64,000 bases of DNA from Naumannella cuiyingiana (GCF_013408305.1 NZ_JACBZS010000001.1:1302001-1366000); one strand, 5' to 3'. Positions 17,376 to 28,735 are shown, numbered from the stretch's first letter. Translations and numbers: made by a program. The notes: generated from the sequence alone by a model not told the origin.

Positions 17376-18137
17376 GTGAGCGCCGAACGCGGCTCCGTGC
17401 AGTCGCTCACCCGCGCCTTCGAGGTGCTGGAGGCCATGGCCGATGCGCAGGGCTCGATCAGTCTCTCCGAGCTCTCCACCACGACCGGGATGCCGCTGGC
17501 CACGATCCACCGGATCCTGCAGACCCTGAGCGCGGGCGGATACGTCCGCCAGGAGCCCTCACGAGAGTACGCGCTCGGGTCGCGGTTGCTCCGGCTGAAC
17601 AACGCGGCGACGCGGGCGCTCGACCAGGTCGCCGCGCCGCACCTGCGCACCCTGGTCGACGAGCTCGGCGAGACCGCGAACCTCGCGGCGCTGGAGGCCA
17701 ATCACGCGGTCTATGTCGCCCAGGCTCCGTCGCGGCACGCGATGCGCATGTTCACCGAGGTCGGGCGCCGGGTGAGCCTGCATTCGACCGGGGTGGGCAA
17801 GGCGCTGTTGGCACAGCTCGACCGCGACGAAGCGGCGCGCCTGGTGGCGCGTACCGGGTTGGCAGCCGCGACCGACCGCACCATCGTGACCGCGGACGAG
17901 TTGCTGGACCACCTCGCGACCATTCGTGAGCACGGGTGGGCCGTCGATGACGGCGAGCAGGAGGTAGGCGTGCGCTGCGTCGCAACCGCCGTCCCGTGGC
18001 GCCCCCGGGCGCTGGCCATTTCCATCTCCGGCCCGTCCGAGCGTTTGACGATGGCCCAGCTCGACATGATCGGCCCGCTGCTGCAGAGGGTGGCAAGCGC
18101 GCTCGCCGCCGATCTTGAGCGCGACATCGATAGCTGA
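17376..18137 (+). CDS. IclR-family transcriptional regulator of the glycolate operon
   Basis: 253 residues. N-terminal winged helix (LTRAFEVLEAMAD, LSELSTTTGMPLATIHRILQTL) and the C-terminal IclR effector domain (HSTGVGKALLAQL, GWAVDDGEQEVGVRCVATAV). GTG start with GGAGG upstream. It lies directly before glcD in the same direction, separated by 210 bases that carry three 24-bp repeats, promoter elements and an IclR-like palindrome. Family members near gcl/hyi/glxR respond to glyoxylate or allantoin; glyoxylate or glycolate is the likely ligand here (inference). Confidence 0.9.
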   Translation: MSAERGSVQSLTRAFEVLEAMADAQGSISLSELSTTTGMPLATIHRILQTLSAGGYVRQEPSREYALGSRLLRLNNAATRALDQVAAPHLRTLVDELGETANLAALEANHAVYVAQAPSRHAMRMFTEVGRRVSLHSTGVGKALLAQLDRDEAARLVARTGLAAATDRTIVTADELLDHLATIREHGWAVDDGEQEVGVRCVATAVPWRPRALAISISGPSERLTMAQLDMIGPLLQRVASALAADLERDIDS

Positions 18138-18190
18138 TCCCACTCGCGGGGTTCGCGGGCGTCCCACCACCAGGCCCGACGACCACTCCC

Positions 18191-18254
18191 GCATGCCCAA
18201 GATCATCGACTTCCGCATGCCCAAGGTCATCCGCTCGCGCACGCCCAAGATCAT
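18191..18254. repeat. Three 24-bp-spaced repeats upstream of glcD
   Basis: GCATGCCCAAGATCAT (18191), GCATGCCCAAGGTCAT (18215) and GCACGCCCAAGATCAT (18239), a strict 24-bp period. TTCCGCAT overlaps the second copy. They may be regulator binding sites or a small tandem repeat. Confidence 0.75.
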
Positions 18255-18261
18255 CTGATTC

Positions 18262-18339
18262 TTCCGCATCCCTTGACGGCGTCCTCGGCCTGTGTTTATC
18301 GTTTTCCGAATTGCAGATTGTGGTTTCCACATAGCGGAA
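18262..18339 (+). promoter_or_regulatory. glcD promoter with IclR-type operator
   Basis: TTGACG at 18273-18278 and TTATCG at 18296-18301 (spacer 17) form a likely promoter. The imperfect palindrome TTCCACATAGCGGAA at 18325-18339 sits between the start point and the ATG, and its half-site TTCCGCAT recurs at 18212-18219 and 18262-18269, just upstream of the -35. The layout suits repression by the adjacent IclR protein. Confidence 0.6.
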
Positions 18340-18347
18340 GAGGTGCG

Positions 18348-19826
18348 ATGGGTACCGGAGTTGCTACCCCTGGCGATCTGGCAAGCTGCCGGCGAGAACT
18401 CGCCGCTGCCCTGCCGGCTGACGCGCTGCTCGCCGATCCGGCAGACCTGCGCACCTACGAGTGCGACGGCCTGACCGGCTTTCGGGTGCAACCCGCCCTG
18501 GTCGTGCTCCCGCGCAGCACCTCCGAGGTGGCCGCGTGCGTGGCCGCCTGCCACCGCCACCGGATACCGTTCGTCGCCCGCGGGGCGGGCACCGGACTTT
18601 CCGGCGGGGCATTGCCCGTCGCCGACGGTGTGGTGATCGGACTCGCCCGGATGCGGGACGTGCTCGAGATCGATTCCGCCAATGCCCGCATGCGCGTCCA
18701 ACCCGGCGTCACCAATGCGGAGATCTCGACCCACGCGGCGCCACTGGGCCTCTACTACGCCCCGGACCCGTCGAGCCAGGTCGTGTGCACCATCGGCGGC
18801 AACGTCGCGGAGAACAGTGGCGGCGCGCATTGCCTGAAGTACGGGTTCACCGTGAACCATGTCCTCGCGGTCACCATGGTCACCGCCGACGGCACGATCC
18901 TCGAGTTCGGCGACGATTGCGCCGATCGGATCGGCCCCGACCTTCTCGCCCTGATCGTCGGCTCCGAGGGCACCCTCGGCATCGTCACCGAGGTGACCGT
19001 GCGGCTGCTGCCCAAACCCGCCGCGGTGCGTACGCTCGTGGCCGACTTCGCAGCCGTCGCTCAGGCGGCGGACACCGTGAGCGAGATCATCGCCGCAGGA
19101 ATCGTGCCCGCCGCGGTCGAGATGATGGACAAGCTGGCGATTGCTGCCGTCGAGAAGGGGGTTCGGGCGGGACTGTCGACCCGGGCCGAGGCGATTCTGA
19201 TCATCGAGGTCGATGGCTTCGCCGGCCAGTGCGACGAGGACTTCGCCGCGATTCGCGAGATCTGTGCCGCCCACGGCGCGACCGCGGTACACATTCCCGC
19301 GGACGCGGCCGAACGCGCCCTGATCTGGCAGGGGCGCAAGGCCGCCTTCGCCTCGATGGGCCAGATCAGCCCCGACTATTTCGTCCAGGACGGGGTGATT
19401 CCACGAACGAAGCTGACCCCGGTCCTGGACCGCATCGCCGAGATGGCCCGTGAGGCCGATCTGGCGGTTGCCAATGTCTTCCACGCCGGCGACGGCAACC
19501 TGCACCCGCTGGTTCTCTACGATGCGCGCATCCCGGACCAGGCCGAGCGCGCCGAACAGTTGTCGACCGCGATCGCCGAGCTCTGCGTCGACGCGGGAGG
19601 TTCGCTCAGCGGCGAGCACGGGATCGGCACCGACAAGGCCTGTTCGATGCCGCGAATGTTCTCCGAGATCGATCTCGCGGCCATGGACCGGGTGCGCGCG
19701 GCATTCGATCCCGACGGGTTGTGCAATCCGGGCAAGGTTCTGCCGACGCCGCGGCTGTGCGGGGAACGTCCCGGACCCTATCGGCCGCATCCGATCGAGA
19801 CGGCCGGCCTGGCCGGGCGAGGATGA
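18348..19826 (+). CDS. glcD: Glycolate oxidase FAD-binding subunit GlcD
   Basis: 492 residues. FAD-binding type 4 domain: VARGAGTGLSGGALP, GGNVAENSGGAHCLKYGFT, GSEGTLGIVTEVTVRL. C-terminal domain: NVFHAGDGNLHP and SGEHGIGTDK. It oxidises glycolate to glyoxylate at the inner face of the membrane together with GlcE and GlcF. D-lactate dehydrogenase is the main alternative by sequence, but the downstream glyoxylate genes favour glycolate. ATG preceded by GGAAGAGG, overlapping the palindrome. First gene of an eight-gene operon. Confidence 0.92.
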   Translation: MGTGVATPGDLASCRRELAAALPADALLADPADLRTYECDGLTGFRVQPALVVLPRSTSEVAACVAACHRHRIPFVARGAGTGLSGGALPVADGVVIGLARMRDVLEIDSANARMRVQPGVTNAEISTHAAPLGLYYAPDPSSQVVCTIGGNVAENSGGAHCLKYGFTVNHVLAVTMVTADGTILEFGDDCADRIGPDLLALIVGSEGTLGIVTEVTVRLLPKPAAVRTLVADFAAVAQAADTVSEIIAAGIVPAAVEMMDKLAIAAVEKGVRAGLSTRAEAILIIEVDGFAGQCDEDFAAIREICAAHGATAVHIPADAAERALIWQGRKAAFASMGQISPDYFVQDGVIPRTKLTPVLDRIAEMAREADLAVANVFHAGDGNLHPLVLYDARIPDQAERAEQLSTAIAELCVDAGGSLSGEHGIGTDKACSMPRMFSEIDLAAMDRVRAAFDPDGLCNPGKVLPTPRLCGERPGPYRPHPIETAGLAGRG

Positions 19827-19828
19827 TC

Positions 19829-21016
19829 ATGGCCACGACCGAACGTCCGACATCCACCGCCGAGGCCGCCGAGGCACTCGCCTCCTCCCGCGGCGGGATC
19901 ATGATCACCGGAGCCGGCAGCAAGCAGGGATGGGGCGCGCACCCCGAGCCGCCGGAGACCGTGATCGACACCACGGCACTGACCGACGTGATCGCCTATC
20001 ACCCCGGCGACCTGAGCCTGCGCGTGGGGGCAGGCATCCCGCTCATCGAGCTGCAGGGCGTCCTGGCCGAACATGATCAGTGGCTCGCCCTCGATCCCGC
20101 CGAGATCACCCGCGGCGCGACGGTCGGCGGCCTTCTCGCCGCCGGCTCCGCGGGACCCCGGCGATACCGCTACGGCACCCTCCGCGACCTCGCGATCGGC
20201 GCCCGTCTGGTGCTCTCCGATGGATCGGTCATCCGGTCGGGCAGCCACGTGATCAAGAACGTCGCAGGGTACGCCCTCACCCCGCTGCTGCACGGGTCTC
20301 TCGGCTCACTGGCCCTGGTCTCCGAGATCATCCTGCGCCTGCATCCGCGCCCCGCGGCCACCGCCAGCGTGCTGACACGGTGCTCCCTGCGTATCGCGTG
20401 CGAGCTCTCGGCCAGCGTGTCCGCAAGTGGCGTCGAGCCCGCGGCGCTGACCTGGGCGGGCGACGATCCCGACGACGGCAGCACGGAGTTCCTCTTCGAC
20501 GGCACCGCGGCCGCGGTCGCGGCCGCCGCCGAGCGCACCGCGGCGACCCTGCGCGGGCTCGGTCACGCTCCGGCAGAGATCGAGCAACGAGACAACGCCG
20601 ACCTGCAGACCGGCGCCTGGTCCGGTCGGCAGCCGCCACCGGCGCCCGCGGACGGGCTCACCGTGCTGCGGATCGGCGTGCGCCCCTCCCGGCTGCCCGA
20701 GGCGGCCGCCGCGGTGCGGGACAGCGTCGCCGCCGAGACGGCCACGGCCACGTGGCACGCCGAGCTGGGCACCGGCGCGCTGACCGTCCTGCTCGCGGGT
20801 TCGCCCGAGGCCCAGGCGCGGGTGATCGACGCCTCGAGGCGCGTCGCGACCGGACTCGGCGGGCGCCTGCTGCTGCGCGACCGCCCGCCGGCGGTGGCGG
20901 CGCTCGCGGATGCCCTCGGCCCGCCGCCGGCCGAGGCGTACCTGATGGGCGCGGTCAAGCGGGCACTGGATCCCGATCAGCGCCTGGCGCGCGGCAGGTT
21001 CGCCGGCTGGTTCTGA
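19829..21016 (+). CDS. glcE: Glycolate oxidase FAD-binding subunit GlcE
   Basis: About 395 residues. A shorter FAD type 4 domain: MITGAGSKQGWG, YHPGDLSLRVGAGIPL, TVGGLLAAGSAGPRRYRYG, SGSHVIKNVAGYAL. The C-terminal half is shorter than in GlcD, as expected for GlcE. An in-frame ATG two codons earlier (19823) overlaps the glcD stop; the ATG at 19829 has the better-spaced GAGGA. Acts with GlcD and GlcF in glycolate oxidation. Confidence 0.9.
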   Translation: MATTERPTSTAEAAEALASSRGGIMITGAGSKQGWGAHPEPPETVIDTTALTDVIAYHPGDLSLRVGAGIPLIELQGVLAEHDQWLALDPAEITRGATVGGLLAAGSAGPRRYRYGTLRDLAIGARLVLSDGSVIRSGSHVIKNVAGYALTPLLHGSLGSLALVSEIILRLHPRPAATASVLTRCSLRIACELSASVSASGVEPAALTWAGDDPDDGSTEFLFDGTAAAVAAAAERTAATLRGLGHAPAEIEQRDNADLQTGAWSGRQPPPAPADGLTVLRIGVRPSRLPEAAAAVRDSVAAETATATWHAELGTGALTVLLAGSPEAQARVIDASRRVATGLGGRLLLRDRPPAVAALADALGPPPAEAYLMGAVKRALDPDQRLARGRFAGWF

Positions 21017-21025
21017 CCCCCACCC

Positions 21026-21085
21026 ACATCGCCCCACCCACAGCGCCCCCACCAACAGCGCCCCCACCAACAGCGCCCTCCGACC
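21026..21085 (+). repeat. 15-bp tandem repeats between glcE and glcF
   Basis: CAGCGCCCCCACCAA is repeated exactly at 21041-21055 (second last base variations aside) and 21056-21070, with degenerate copies before and after, about four units. The unit is a multiple of three and the frame of glcF stays open through it, but the glcF start lies after it. Confidence 0.7.
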
Positions 21086-21108
21086 CAACCCCAACGACGG
21101 GAGCACCC

Positions 21109-22452
21109 ATGGTCGACGTGACCAGCATCTTCGATGATCATCATCCACCCTCGGCCGATCTGGCCAGCGACTGCGTGCACTGCGGCTTCTGCCTGCCGAA
21201 GTGTCCGACCTACTCCCTGTGGGGCCAGGAGATGGATTCCCCACGGGGCCGGATCCACCTGATCAAGGCCGGCCTGGCGGGCGAGGTGGAGATGGACGAG
21301 ACCTTCGCCGGGCACTTCGACTCCTGCCTGGGGTGCATGTCGTGTGTGACCGCCTGTCCGTCGGGCGTGCAGTACGACCAACTGCTCGAGTCGGTGCGCC
21401 CCCAGATCGAGCGCCTCCAGCCACGCACCGGCACCGACCGCCTGTTCCGGGCGATGATCTTCGCCCTCTTCCCCCACCCCGCACGGTTGCGGGTCGCCGC
21501 CCTGGCCGGGCTCGCTCATCAGCGCCTGAGCCGACCGCTGTTGCGACGACTCGGCCTGCTGGACCGCCTGCCGGCCCGGCTGCGTGCCCTGGAGGCGCTG
21601 CTGCCCCCGGTCCGCGCGGGCGCATTGTTCCGGCGCGCGCCCGAGTTCACACCGGCGCAGGGAGAGCGTCGCGCCAGCGTCGCCCTGCTCACCGGCTGTG
21701 CCCAGCGGGTCTTCTTCTCCGACGTCAATGCCGCCACCATCCGGGTGCTCAGTGCCGAGGGATGTGACGTGCACGTGCCGACCAACCAGCGGTGCTGCGG
21801 CGCGTTGTCGATGCATGCCGGGCGCGAGAACGAAGGGCTCGCCCGGGCCCGGGAGCTGATCGACACCCTGGGCACGCTCGACGTCGACCACATCGTCACC
21901 AATGTCGCGGGCTGTGGATCCAACCTCAAGGAGTACGCGACGGCGCTGCGCGACGATCCCGACTACGCGGAGCGTGCCGAGGCATTCTCCGCCCGGGCCC
22001 GAGATGTCAGCGAACTACTCGCCGAGCTGGGCCCGGCCGCGCCCCGGCACCCGGTCCGGGCGCGCGTCGCCTACCACGACGCCTGCCATCTCGCCCACGC
22101 GCAGCAGGTGCGCCGGCAGCCGCGGGAGATGCTGCGTACCATCCCGGAGCTCGACGTCGTCGACATCGCCGAATGGGACATGTGTTGCGGATCGGCCGGC
22201 ATCTACAACCTGGTCCAGCCCGAACCCGCCGACGAGCTGGGCCGTCGCAAGGTCGACAACATCCTGCGGACCGACCCGGACCTGGTCGCCACCGGCAACG
22301 CCGGCTGTCTGCTACAGATCCGGCGCCATCTTCCCGACCGCATCGCCATCCACCATCCGATCTCGATCCTCGACGCCTCGATCCGCGGTGTCGAACCGGA
22401 GCTGCCGGTCACGGCCGCGGGAGGGAACGACCATGTACACGCCAATTCCTGA
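21109..22452 (+). CDS. glcF: Glycolate oxidase iron-sulfur subunit GlcF
   Basis: 447 residues. Two [4Fe-4S] ferredoxin motifs, CVHCGFCLPKCP near residue 23 and CLGCMSCVTACPSG near 70, then two CCG domains with LLTGCAQRVFFSDVN, RCCGALSMHAG, YHDACHLAHAQ and MCCGSAGIYN. It passes electrons from the GlcD flavin to the quinone pool. Start at MVDVTSIFDD preceded by GGGAG, beyond the 15-bp repeats. Overlaps the permease start by 20 bases. Confidence 0.93.
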   Translation: MVDVTSIFDDHHPPSADLASDCVHCGFCLPKCPTYSLWGQEMDSPRGRIHLIKAGLAGEVEMDETFAGHFDSCLGCMSCVTACPSGVQYDQLLESVRPQIERLQPRTGTDRLFRAMIFALFPHPARLRVAALAGLAHQRLSRPLLRRLGLLDRLPARLRALEALLPPVRAGALFRRAPEFTPAQGERRASVALLTGCAQRVFFSDVNAATIRVLSAEGCDVHVPTNQRCCGALSMHAGRENEGLARARELIDTLGTLDVDHIVTNVAGCGSNLKEYATALRDDPDYAERAEAFSARARDVSELLAELGPAAPRHPVRARVAYHDACHLAHAQQVRRQPREMLRTIPELDVVDIAEWDMCCGSAGIYNLVQPEPADELGRRKVDNILRTDPDLVATGNAGCLLQIRRHLPDRIAIHHPISILDASIRGVEPELPVTAAGGNDHVHANS

Positions 22453-24079
22453 CCCGGTCGGGGGCTCGCTGACGCTGTCGGCGCTGATCGCCACCCTGCC
22501 CTTGCTGACCGTTTTCGCCTTGCTCGGTATCGCGCGATGGAAGGCGCAATGGGCGGCGCTGGCCGGCCTGGCGGTGACCCTGCTGGTCGCCGTGCTTGCC
22601 TACCGGATGCCGGCCGGTCAGGCATTCTCCGCGGCGGCCGAGGGGGCGGCTTTCGGCCTGTTCCCGATCATGTGGATCGTCGTCAACGCGATCTGGGTCT
22701 ACAACCTGACCGTCGCCACGGGCCATTTCGACGTCCTTCGTCGCAGCTTTGCGAAGGTGTCGGATGATCAACGGATCCAGGCGATCATCATTGCGTTCTG
22801 CTTCGGCGGCCTCCTCGAGGCTCTCGCCGGTTTCGGTACGCCGGTGGCCATCACCGCCGTGATGTTGATCGCCATGGGCTTCGAGAAGTTCAGGGCCGCG
22901 GCCGTCGCGCTGGTCGCCAACACGGCCCCGGTCGCGTTCGGCGCGATGGCGGTTCCGATCACCACATTGGCATCGATCACCGGACTTCCCGAGGCCGACC
23001 TCGCCGCAATGGTCGGTCGGCAGACGCCCATCCTGGCGGTCTTCGTTCCCCTGGTCCTCGTCTCGATGGTCGACGGCCGGCGCGGGCTCCGCCAGACCTG
23101 GCCCGCCGCCGTGGTGGGCGGGCTGACGTTCGGCATCCTGCAGTTCCTGTGCTCCAACTTCGCCAGCGTTGCCCTGACCGACATCGCCGCGTCCCTGGGC
23201 GGCGCCCTGGCAGTCGTGCTGCTGCTGCGGGTCTGGCGGCCGGCGGGGGCGGCTGCCGTCCCGGAGCCGGTCGCGGTCGGCGGCGGTGACGGGATCGACA
23301 CCGACGCGACTGCGCCCACCGCCGCCGTGACGCAGGACTCCCGTAGCGACATGATCAAGGCGTATGCGCCCTACCTGGTGATCATCGCGGTGTTCAGCAT
23401 CGCTCAGGCCGCGCCGATCGCCGCGCTGCTGAAGCTGGGGACGATCCGTTTCGCATGGCCCGGCCTGGACATCGTGTTGGCCGACGGGAGTCGGCCATCG
23501 GCAATCACGTTCAAGCTGGAGCTGCTGCAGTCCGGGGGTACGCTCCTGCTCGTCTCCGGACTGCTCAGCATGATCATCCTGGGGCTCGGCCCGGCAGCCG
23601 CCGCCCGCGCCTACGGGGCGACCGTGCACCAGCTCCGCTGGGCGATACTCACGGTGGCCTGTGTGCTCGCCCTGGCATATGTGATGAACCTGTCCGGGCA
23701 GACCACGAGCATCGGGCTGTGGATGGCCGGCGCCGGGATGGCGTTCGCCTTCCTCTCCCCGATCCTGGGTTGGCTCGGGGTGGCCGTGACCGGTTCGGAC
23801 ACCTCGTCGAACGCCCTGTTCGGCACCCTGCAGGTCGCCGCCGCCCAAGGCACCGGGCTGTCGCCCACGCTGCTGGCGGCCGCCAACAGCTCCGGGGGTG
23901 TCCTGGGCAAGATGATCTCTCCGCAGAATCTGGCGATCGCCGCGGCCGCGGTCGGCATCAGTGGCCAAGAAGGCGTTCTGCTGCGTCGACTGCTGCCCTG
24001 GACGGTGGTCTTCCTGCTGGGCATGTGCCTGCTGATCTTCCTGCAGTCAACCCCCATCCTCGGCTGGATGGTCCCGTGA
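22433..24079 (+). CDS. L-lactate/glycolate permease (LldP/GlcA family)
   Basis: 548 residues with about 13 membrane helices. Family blocks include GGLLEALAGFGTPVAITAVML, VANTAPVAFGA, and VAVTGSDTSSNALFGTLQ followed by NSSGGVLGKMISPQNLAIA. It should import glycolate (or lactate) with protons. Start at MYTPIPDPVG with GGGAGGG ahead, inside the end of glcF. Its place between glycolate oxidase and the glyoxylate genes supports glycolate as substrate. Confidence 0.92.
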   Translation: MYTPIPDPVGGSLTLSALIATLPLLTVFALLGIARWKAQWAALAGLAVTLLVAVLAYRMPAGQAFSAAAEGAAFGLFPIMWIVVNAIWVYNLTVATGHFDVLRRSFAKVSDDQRIQAIIIAFCFGGLLEALAGFGTPVAITAVMLIAMGFEKFRAAAVALVANTAPVAFGAMAVPITTLASITGLPEADLAAMVGRQTPILAVFVPLVLVSMVDGRRGLRQTWPAAVVGGLTFGILQFLCSNFASVALTDIAASLGGALAVVLLLRVWRPAGAAAVPEPVAVGGGDGIDTDATAPTAAVTQDSRSDMIKAYAPYLVIIAVFSIAQAAPIAALLKLGTIRFAWPGLDIVLADGSRPSAITFKLELLQSGGTLLLVSGLLSMIILGLGPAAAARAYGATVHQLRWAILTVACVLALAYVMNLSGQTTSIGLWMAGAGMAFAFLSPILGWLGVAVTGSDTSSNALFGTLQVAAAQGTGLSPTLLAAANSSGGVLGKMISPQNLAIAAAAVGISGQEGVLLRRLLPWTVVFLLGMCLLIFLQSTPILGWMVP

Positions 24080-24128
24080 GCGGGCGCGAGCCGGCCGATC
24101 ACTCCACGCTTCCCGACGAGAGGAAACC

Positions 24129-24938
24129 ATGATCAGATTCGATGTCAACTGTTCCATCCTGTTCACCGAGCTCCCCCTGCTCGAACGCCCGGCCGCCGCC
24201 CGGGCAGCGGGCTTCGACGCGATCGAGCTGTGGTGGCCGTTCGCCGATGCGGTGCCCGCGCAGGCCGAGATCGACGCCCTGGTCCGGGCCATCGAGGAGG
24301 CGGGGGTCACCCTCGTCGGCCTGAACTTCGCCGCCGGCGACATGCCGGGCGGTGATCGTGGCCTCTTCTCGTGGCCGCGCCGGGCCACGGAACTGCGCGA
24401 CAACATCGATGTCGCGCTGGGTATCGGCGAGCGATTGGGCTGTCGCGCCTTCAACGCCCTCTACGGCAACAGGATCGACGACGTCCGGCCCGAGGCCCAG
24501 GACGAGCTCGCGGTGGAGAATCTCGCCCTTGCCGCCGAGCGCGCCGACCGGTTCGGCGGGGTCATCCTCGTCGAACCGGTGAGCGGCGCCCCCCGCTATC
24601 CGCTGCGCACGGCGGCCGACGCCCTCGCCGTCGTCGACGCGGCCGGGCGGGACAACGTCGCCATCCTGGCCGACCTCTACCACCTGGCGGTCAACGGCGA
24701 CGACGTCGAGGCGGTGATCGACACCCACACCGACCGCATCGGGCACGTGCAGGTGGCCGATGCGCCGGGGCGCCACCAACCCGGGACCGGGACGCTGCCG
24801 CTGGCAGCACAGCTCGCGGCGCTGCAGGCCGCGGGCTATGTGGGCAACGTCGGCCTGGAGTACATCCCGGACGGCCCGTCCGAGCGCAGTTTTGGCTGGT
24901 TGACCGAAGAGTTCACGACGAAGGAGAAGTTGGCATGA
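24129..24938 (+). CDS. hyi: Hydroxypyruvate isomerase
   Basis: 269 residues, TIM-barrel of the xylose-isomerase-like family: CSILFTELPLLERPAAA, AGFDAIELWWPF, LVGLNFAAGDMPGGDRG, ILVEPVS, LADLYHLAVNGDD, HVQVADAPGRHQPGTG, GLEYIPDG. It interconverts hydroxypyruvate and tartronate semialdehyde. GAGAGGAAA precedes the ATG. Stop and next start overlap (ATGA). Confidence 0.93.
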   Translation: MIRFDVNCSILFTELPLLERPAAARAAGFDAIELWWPFADAVPAQAEIDALVRAIEEAGVTLVGLNFAAGDMPGGDRGLFSWPRRATELRDNIDVALGIGERLGCRAFNALYGNRIDDVRPEAQDELAVENLALAAERADRFGGVILVEPVSGAPRYPLRTAADALAVVDAAGRDNVAILADLYHLAVNGDDVEAVIDTHTDRIGHVQVADAPGRHQPGTGTLPLAAQLAALQAAGYVGNVGLEYIPDGPSERSFGWLTEEFTTKEKLA

Positions 24939-25819
24939 GCAAGATCGCGTTCATCGGGCTGGGCATCATGGGGCTGCCGATGGCCGGCAACCTGATCGAC
25001 GCCGGGCACGAGGTGACCGGCTACAACCACGCAGTCGAGCGGACGGAGCAACTCGCCGAGCGCGGCGCCCGGATCGCCGACAGCTCGGCAGCCGCGGCAG
25101 AACAGGCCGAGGTGATCTGCCTGATGGTGCCCGACTCGCCCGATGTCGAGCAGGTGCTGACGGGCGAGGGCGGGGTGTTCGGCGCGGCGCGCCCGGGCTC
25201 CCTGATCATCGACTTCTCCAGCATCCGGCCCGATGTCAGTGCCGCCCTCGCGGCACGCGCGGCCGAGCACGACCTGACGATGATCGACGCCCCGGTCTCG
25301 GGCGGCGAGGCCGGCGCGATCGACGGCACGCTGTCGATCATGGTCGGCGGCAGCCCCGAGGCATTCGCCCGGGCCGAACCGGTGCTGAACGCCGTCGGCT
25401 CGACGATCGTGCATGTCGGCCCGAATGGTGCCGGCCAGACCGTGAAGGCGGCGAACCAGCTCATGGTCGCCGGCCACCTGCAGGTGCTCGCCGAGGCCCT
25501 GGCCTTCCTGGAGGCCTACGGTGCGGACACCACGGCCGCCCTGCGCGTGCTCGGCGGCGGCCTGGCGGGCTCGAAGGTGCTCGCGCTGAAGGGCGAGGCG
25601 ATGCGTGAGCGTAGCTTCGCCCCGGGCTTTCGGATCGACCTTCACCACAAGGACCTCGGCATCGTCACGACCGCTGCCCGAGGCGCCGATGTGATCTTGC
25701 CCCTCGGCTCGCAACTGGCCGCGCTGATGGCGTCGGCCCGAGCGGCCGGCGATGGCGAGCTGGATCATTCCGCCCTGTTCCGCGGCGTGCTGCGGGCCAA
25801 CGGCCGACCCCTCGAGTGA
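24935..25819 (+). CDS. glxR: 2-hydroxy-3-oxopropionate (tartronate semialdehyde) reductase
   Basis: 294 residues. Beta-hydroxyacid dehydrogenase family: [20 protein letters not shown] for the dinucleotide fold, [20 protein letters not shown] for substrate binding, [14 protein letters not shown] with the catalytic Lys, and HHKDLG near the C-terminus. It reduces tartronate semialdehyde to D-glycerate. Coupled to hyi by a 4-base overlap. Confidence 0.93.
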   Translation: MSKIAFIGLGIMGLPMAGNLIDAGHEVTGYNHAVERTEQLAERGARIADSSAAAAEQAEVICLMVPDSPDVEQVLTGEGGVFGAARPGSLIIDFSSIRPDVSAALAARAAEHDLTMIDAPVSGGEAGAIDGTLSIMVGGSPEAFARAEPVLNAVGSTIVHVGPNGAGQTVKAANQLMVAGHLQVLAEALAFLEAYGADTTAALRVLGGGLAGSKVLALKGEAMRERSFAPGFRIDLHHKDLGIVTTAARGADVILPLGSQLAALMASARAAGDGELDHSALFRGVLRANGRPLE

Positions 25820-25830
25820 GCAGGAGAACC

Positions 25831-27612
<1,782 letters not shown>

Positions 27613-27613
27613 G

Positions 27614-28735
27614 ATGCGCATCCTGATCGCGCCCGACAAGTTCAAGGGATCCCTGACCGCCGAGCAGGTCGCCATGATCATCGGCGATGTGCTGACCAGG
27701 GACCGCCCGGACCTGGACTGGCGGGCCTGCCCGGTGACGGACGGAGGCGACGGAATGCTCGCTGCCGCGCTGGGGGCGGGCTACGTGCGCGAACCGGTCA
27801 CGGTGTCCGGGCCGACCGGCCGGTCCGTGGACAGCGGGTACGCCAGACGGGACGGGTCCGCGGTCGTGGAGCTGGCCGATGCGTCGGGATTGGCGCGCCT
27901 CCCGGACGGCCGGCCCGACCCGATGGGTGCGAGCACCCGCGGCACGGGTGAGCTGATCGCCGCCGCACTGCGAGCCGGCTGCACCGACATCGTGCTCGGG
28001 ATCGGCGGGAGCGCATCGACCGACGGTGGCGCCGGCATGGTGACGGCGCTCGGCGCGCGGATCCTCGACGAGCGCGGCGACCCGCTTCCCGACGGCGGCG
28101 GGAGCCTCGCCGACGCCGCGGCGCTCGACCTCTCCGGCCTCGATCCCCGACTCGACGGCGCGCAGATCGTCGTCGCCAGCGACGTCGACAACCCGCTGCT
28201 GGGGGCGCGGGGCGCGGCGGCGGTCTACGGGCCGCAGAAGGGAGCCGACCCCGATCAGGTCGCGCTCCTGGACCGCTCGCTTCGCCGCTGGGCCGAGCTG
28301 GTGCGGACCACGACCGGTCAGGACGTGGCTGCTCGACCGGGCGCGGGCGCCGCCGGGGGCACCGGCTTCGGCGCGATGGCGATCCTCGGCGCCTCGCTGC
28401 GCCCGGGGATCGAGATCGTGTTGGACCTGGTCGGCTTCCACGACGCGCTGGCAGGTGCCGACCTGGTGATCACCGGCGAGGGTTCGCTCGACGAGCAGAC
28501 CCTGCACGGCAAGGCCCCGGCCGGGGTGGCCGAGGCGGCGCGGCGGGGCGGCGTCGCCGTGGCTGCCGTCTGTGGCCGCAACGCCCTCAGCCCTGAGCAG
28601 GCCGAGCGCGCCGGGTTCGACCGGATCTGGGCGCTCGCCGATCTCGAGCCCGACCCGGCCCGGAGCATGGCGCACGCGCCCGAGCTGCTGGCGAAGCTCG
28701 CCCGCGAGATCGCCGCCGACCTCCCGCGCTCATGA
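27614..28735 (+). CDS. glxK: Glycerate 2-kinase (GlxK/GarK family)
   Basis: 373 residues. Family blocks: LIAPDKFKGSLTAEQVA at the N-terminus, VTDGGDGMLAAAL, IVLGIGGSASTDGGAGMV, VASDVDNPLLG, VYGPQKGA, LVITGEGSLDEQTLHGKAP. It phosphorylates glycerate to 2-phosphoglycerate, delivering carbon to glycolysis. One base after gcl. Last gene of the operon; followed by tRNA genes on the same strand. Confidence 0.93.
   Translation: MRILIAPDKFKGSLTAEQVAMIIGDVLTRDRPDLDWRACPVTDGGDGMLAAALGAGYVREPVTVSGPTGRSVDSGYARRDGSAVVELADASGLARLPDGRPDPMGASTRGTGELIAAALRAGCTDIVLGIGGSASTDGGAGMVTALGARILDERGDPLPDGGGSLADAAALDLSGLDPRLDGAQIVVASDVDNPLLGARGAAAVYGPQKGADPDQVALLDRSLRRWAELVRTTTGQDVAARPGAGAAGGTGFGAMAILGASLRPGIEIVLDLVGFHDALAGADLVITGEGSLDEQTLHGKAPAGVAEAARRGGVAVAAVCGRNALSPEQAERAGFDRIWALADLEPDPARSMAHAPELLAKLAREIAADLPRS

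Noticed and set aside
15023-17701. Very long open frame opposite the SH3-M15-RlpA gene (also others opposite glcD, gcl and dctA)
   Set aside because: GC-rich codons in the true gene leave the antisense frame free of stops; no start context, and composition is Arg/Gly/Asp-rich noise.
21017-21108. N-terminal extension of GlcF encoded by the 15-bp repeats
   Set aside because: No start codon with a ribosome site upstream of the repeats; the ATG at 21109 has GGGAG and gives the standard N-terminus.
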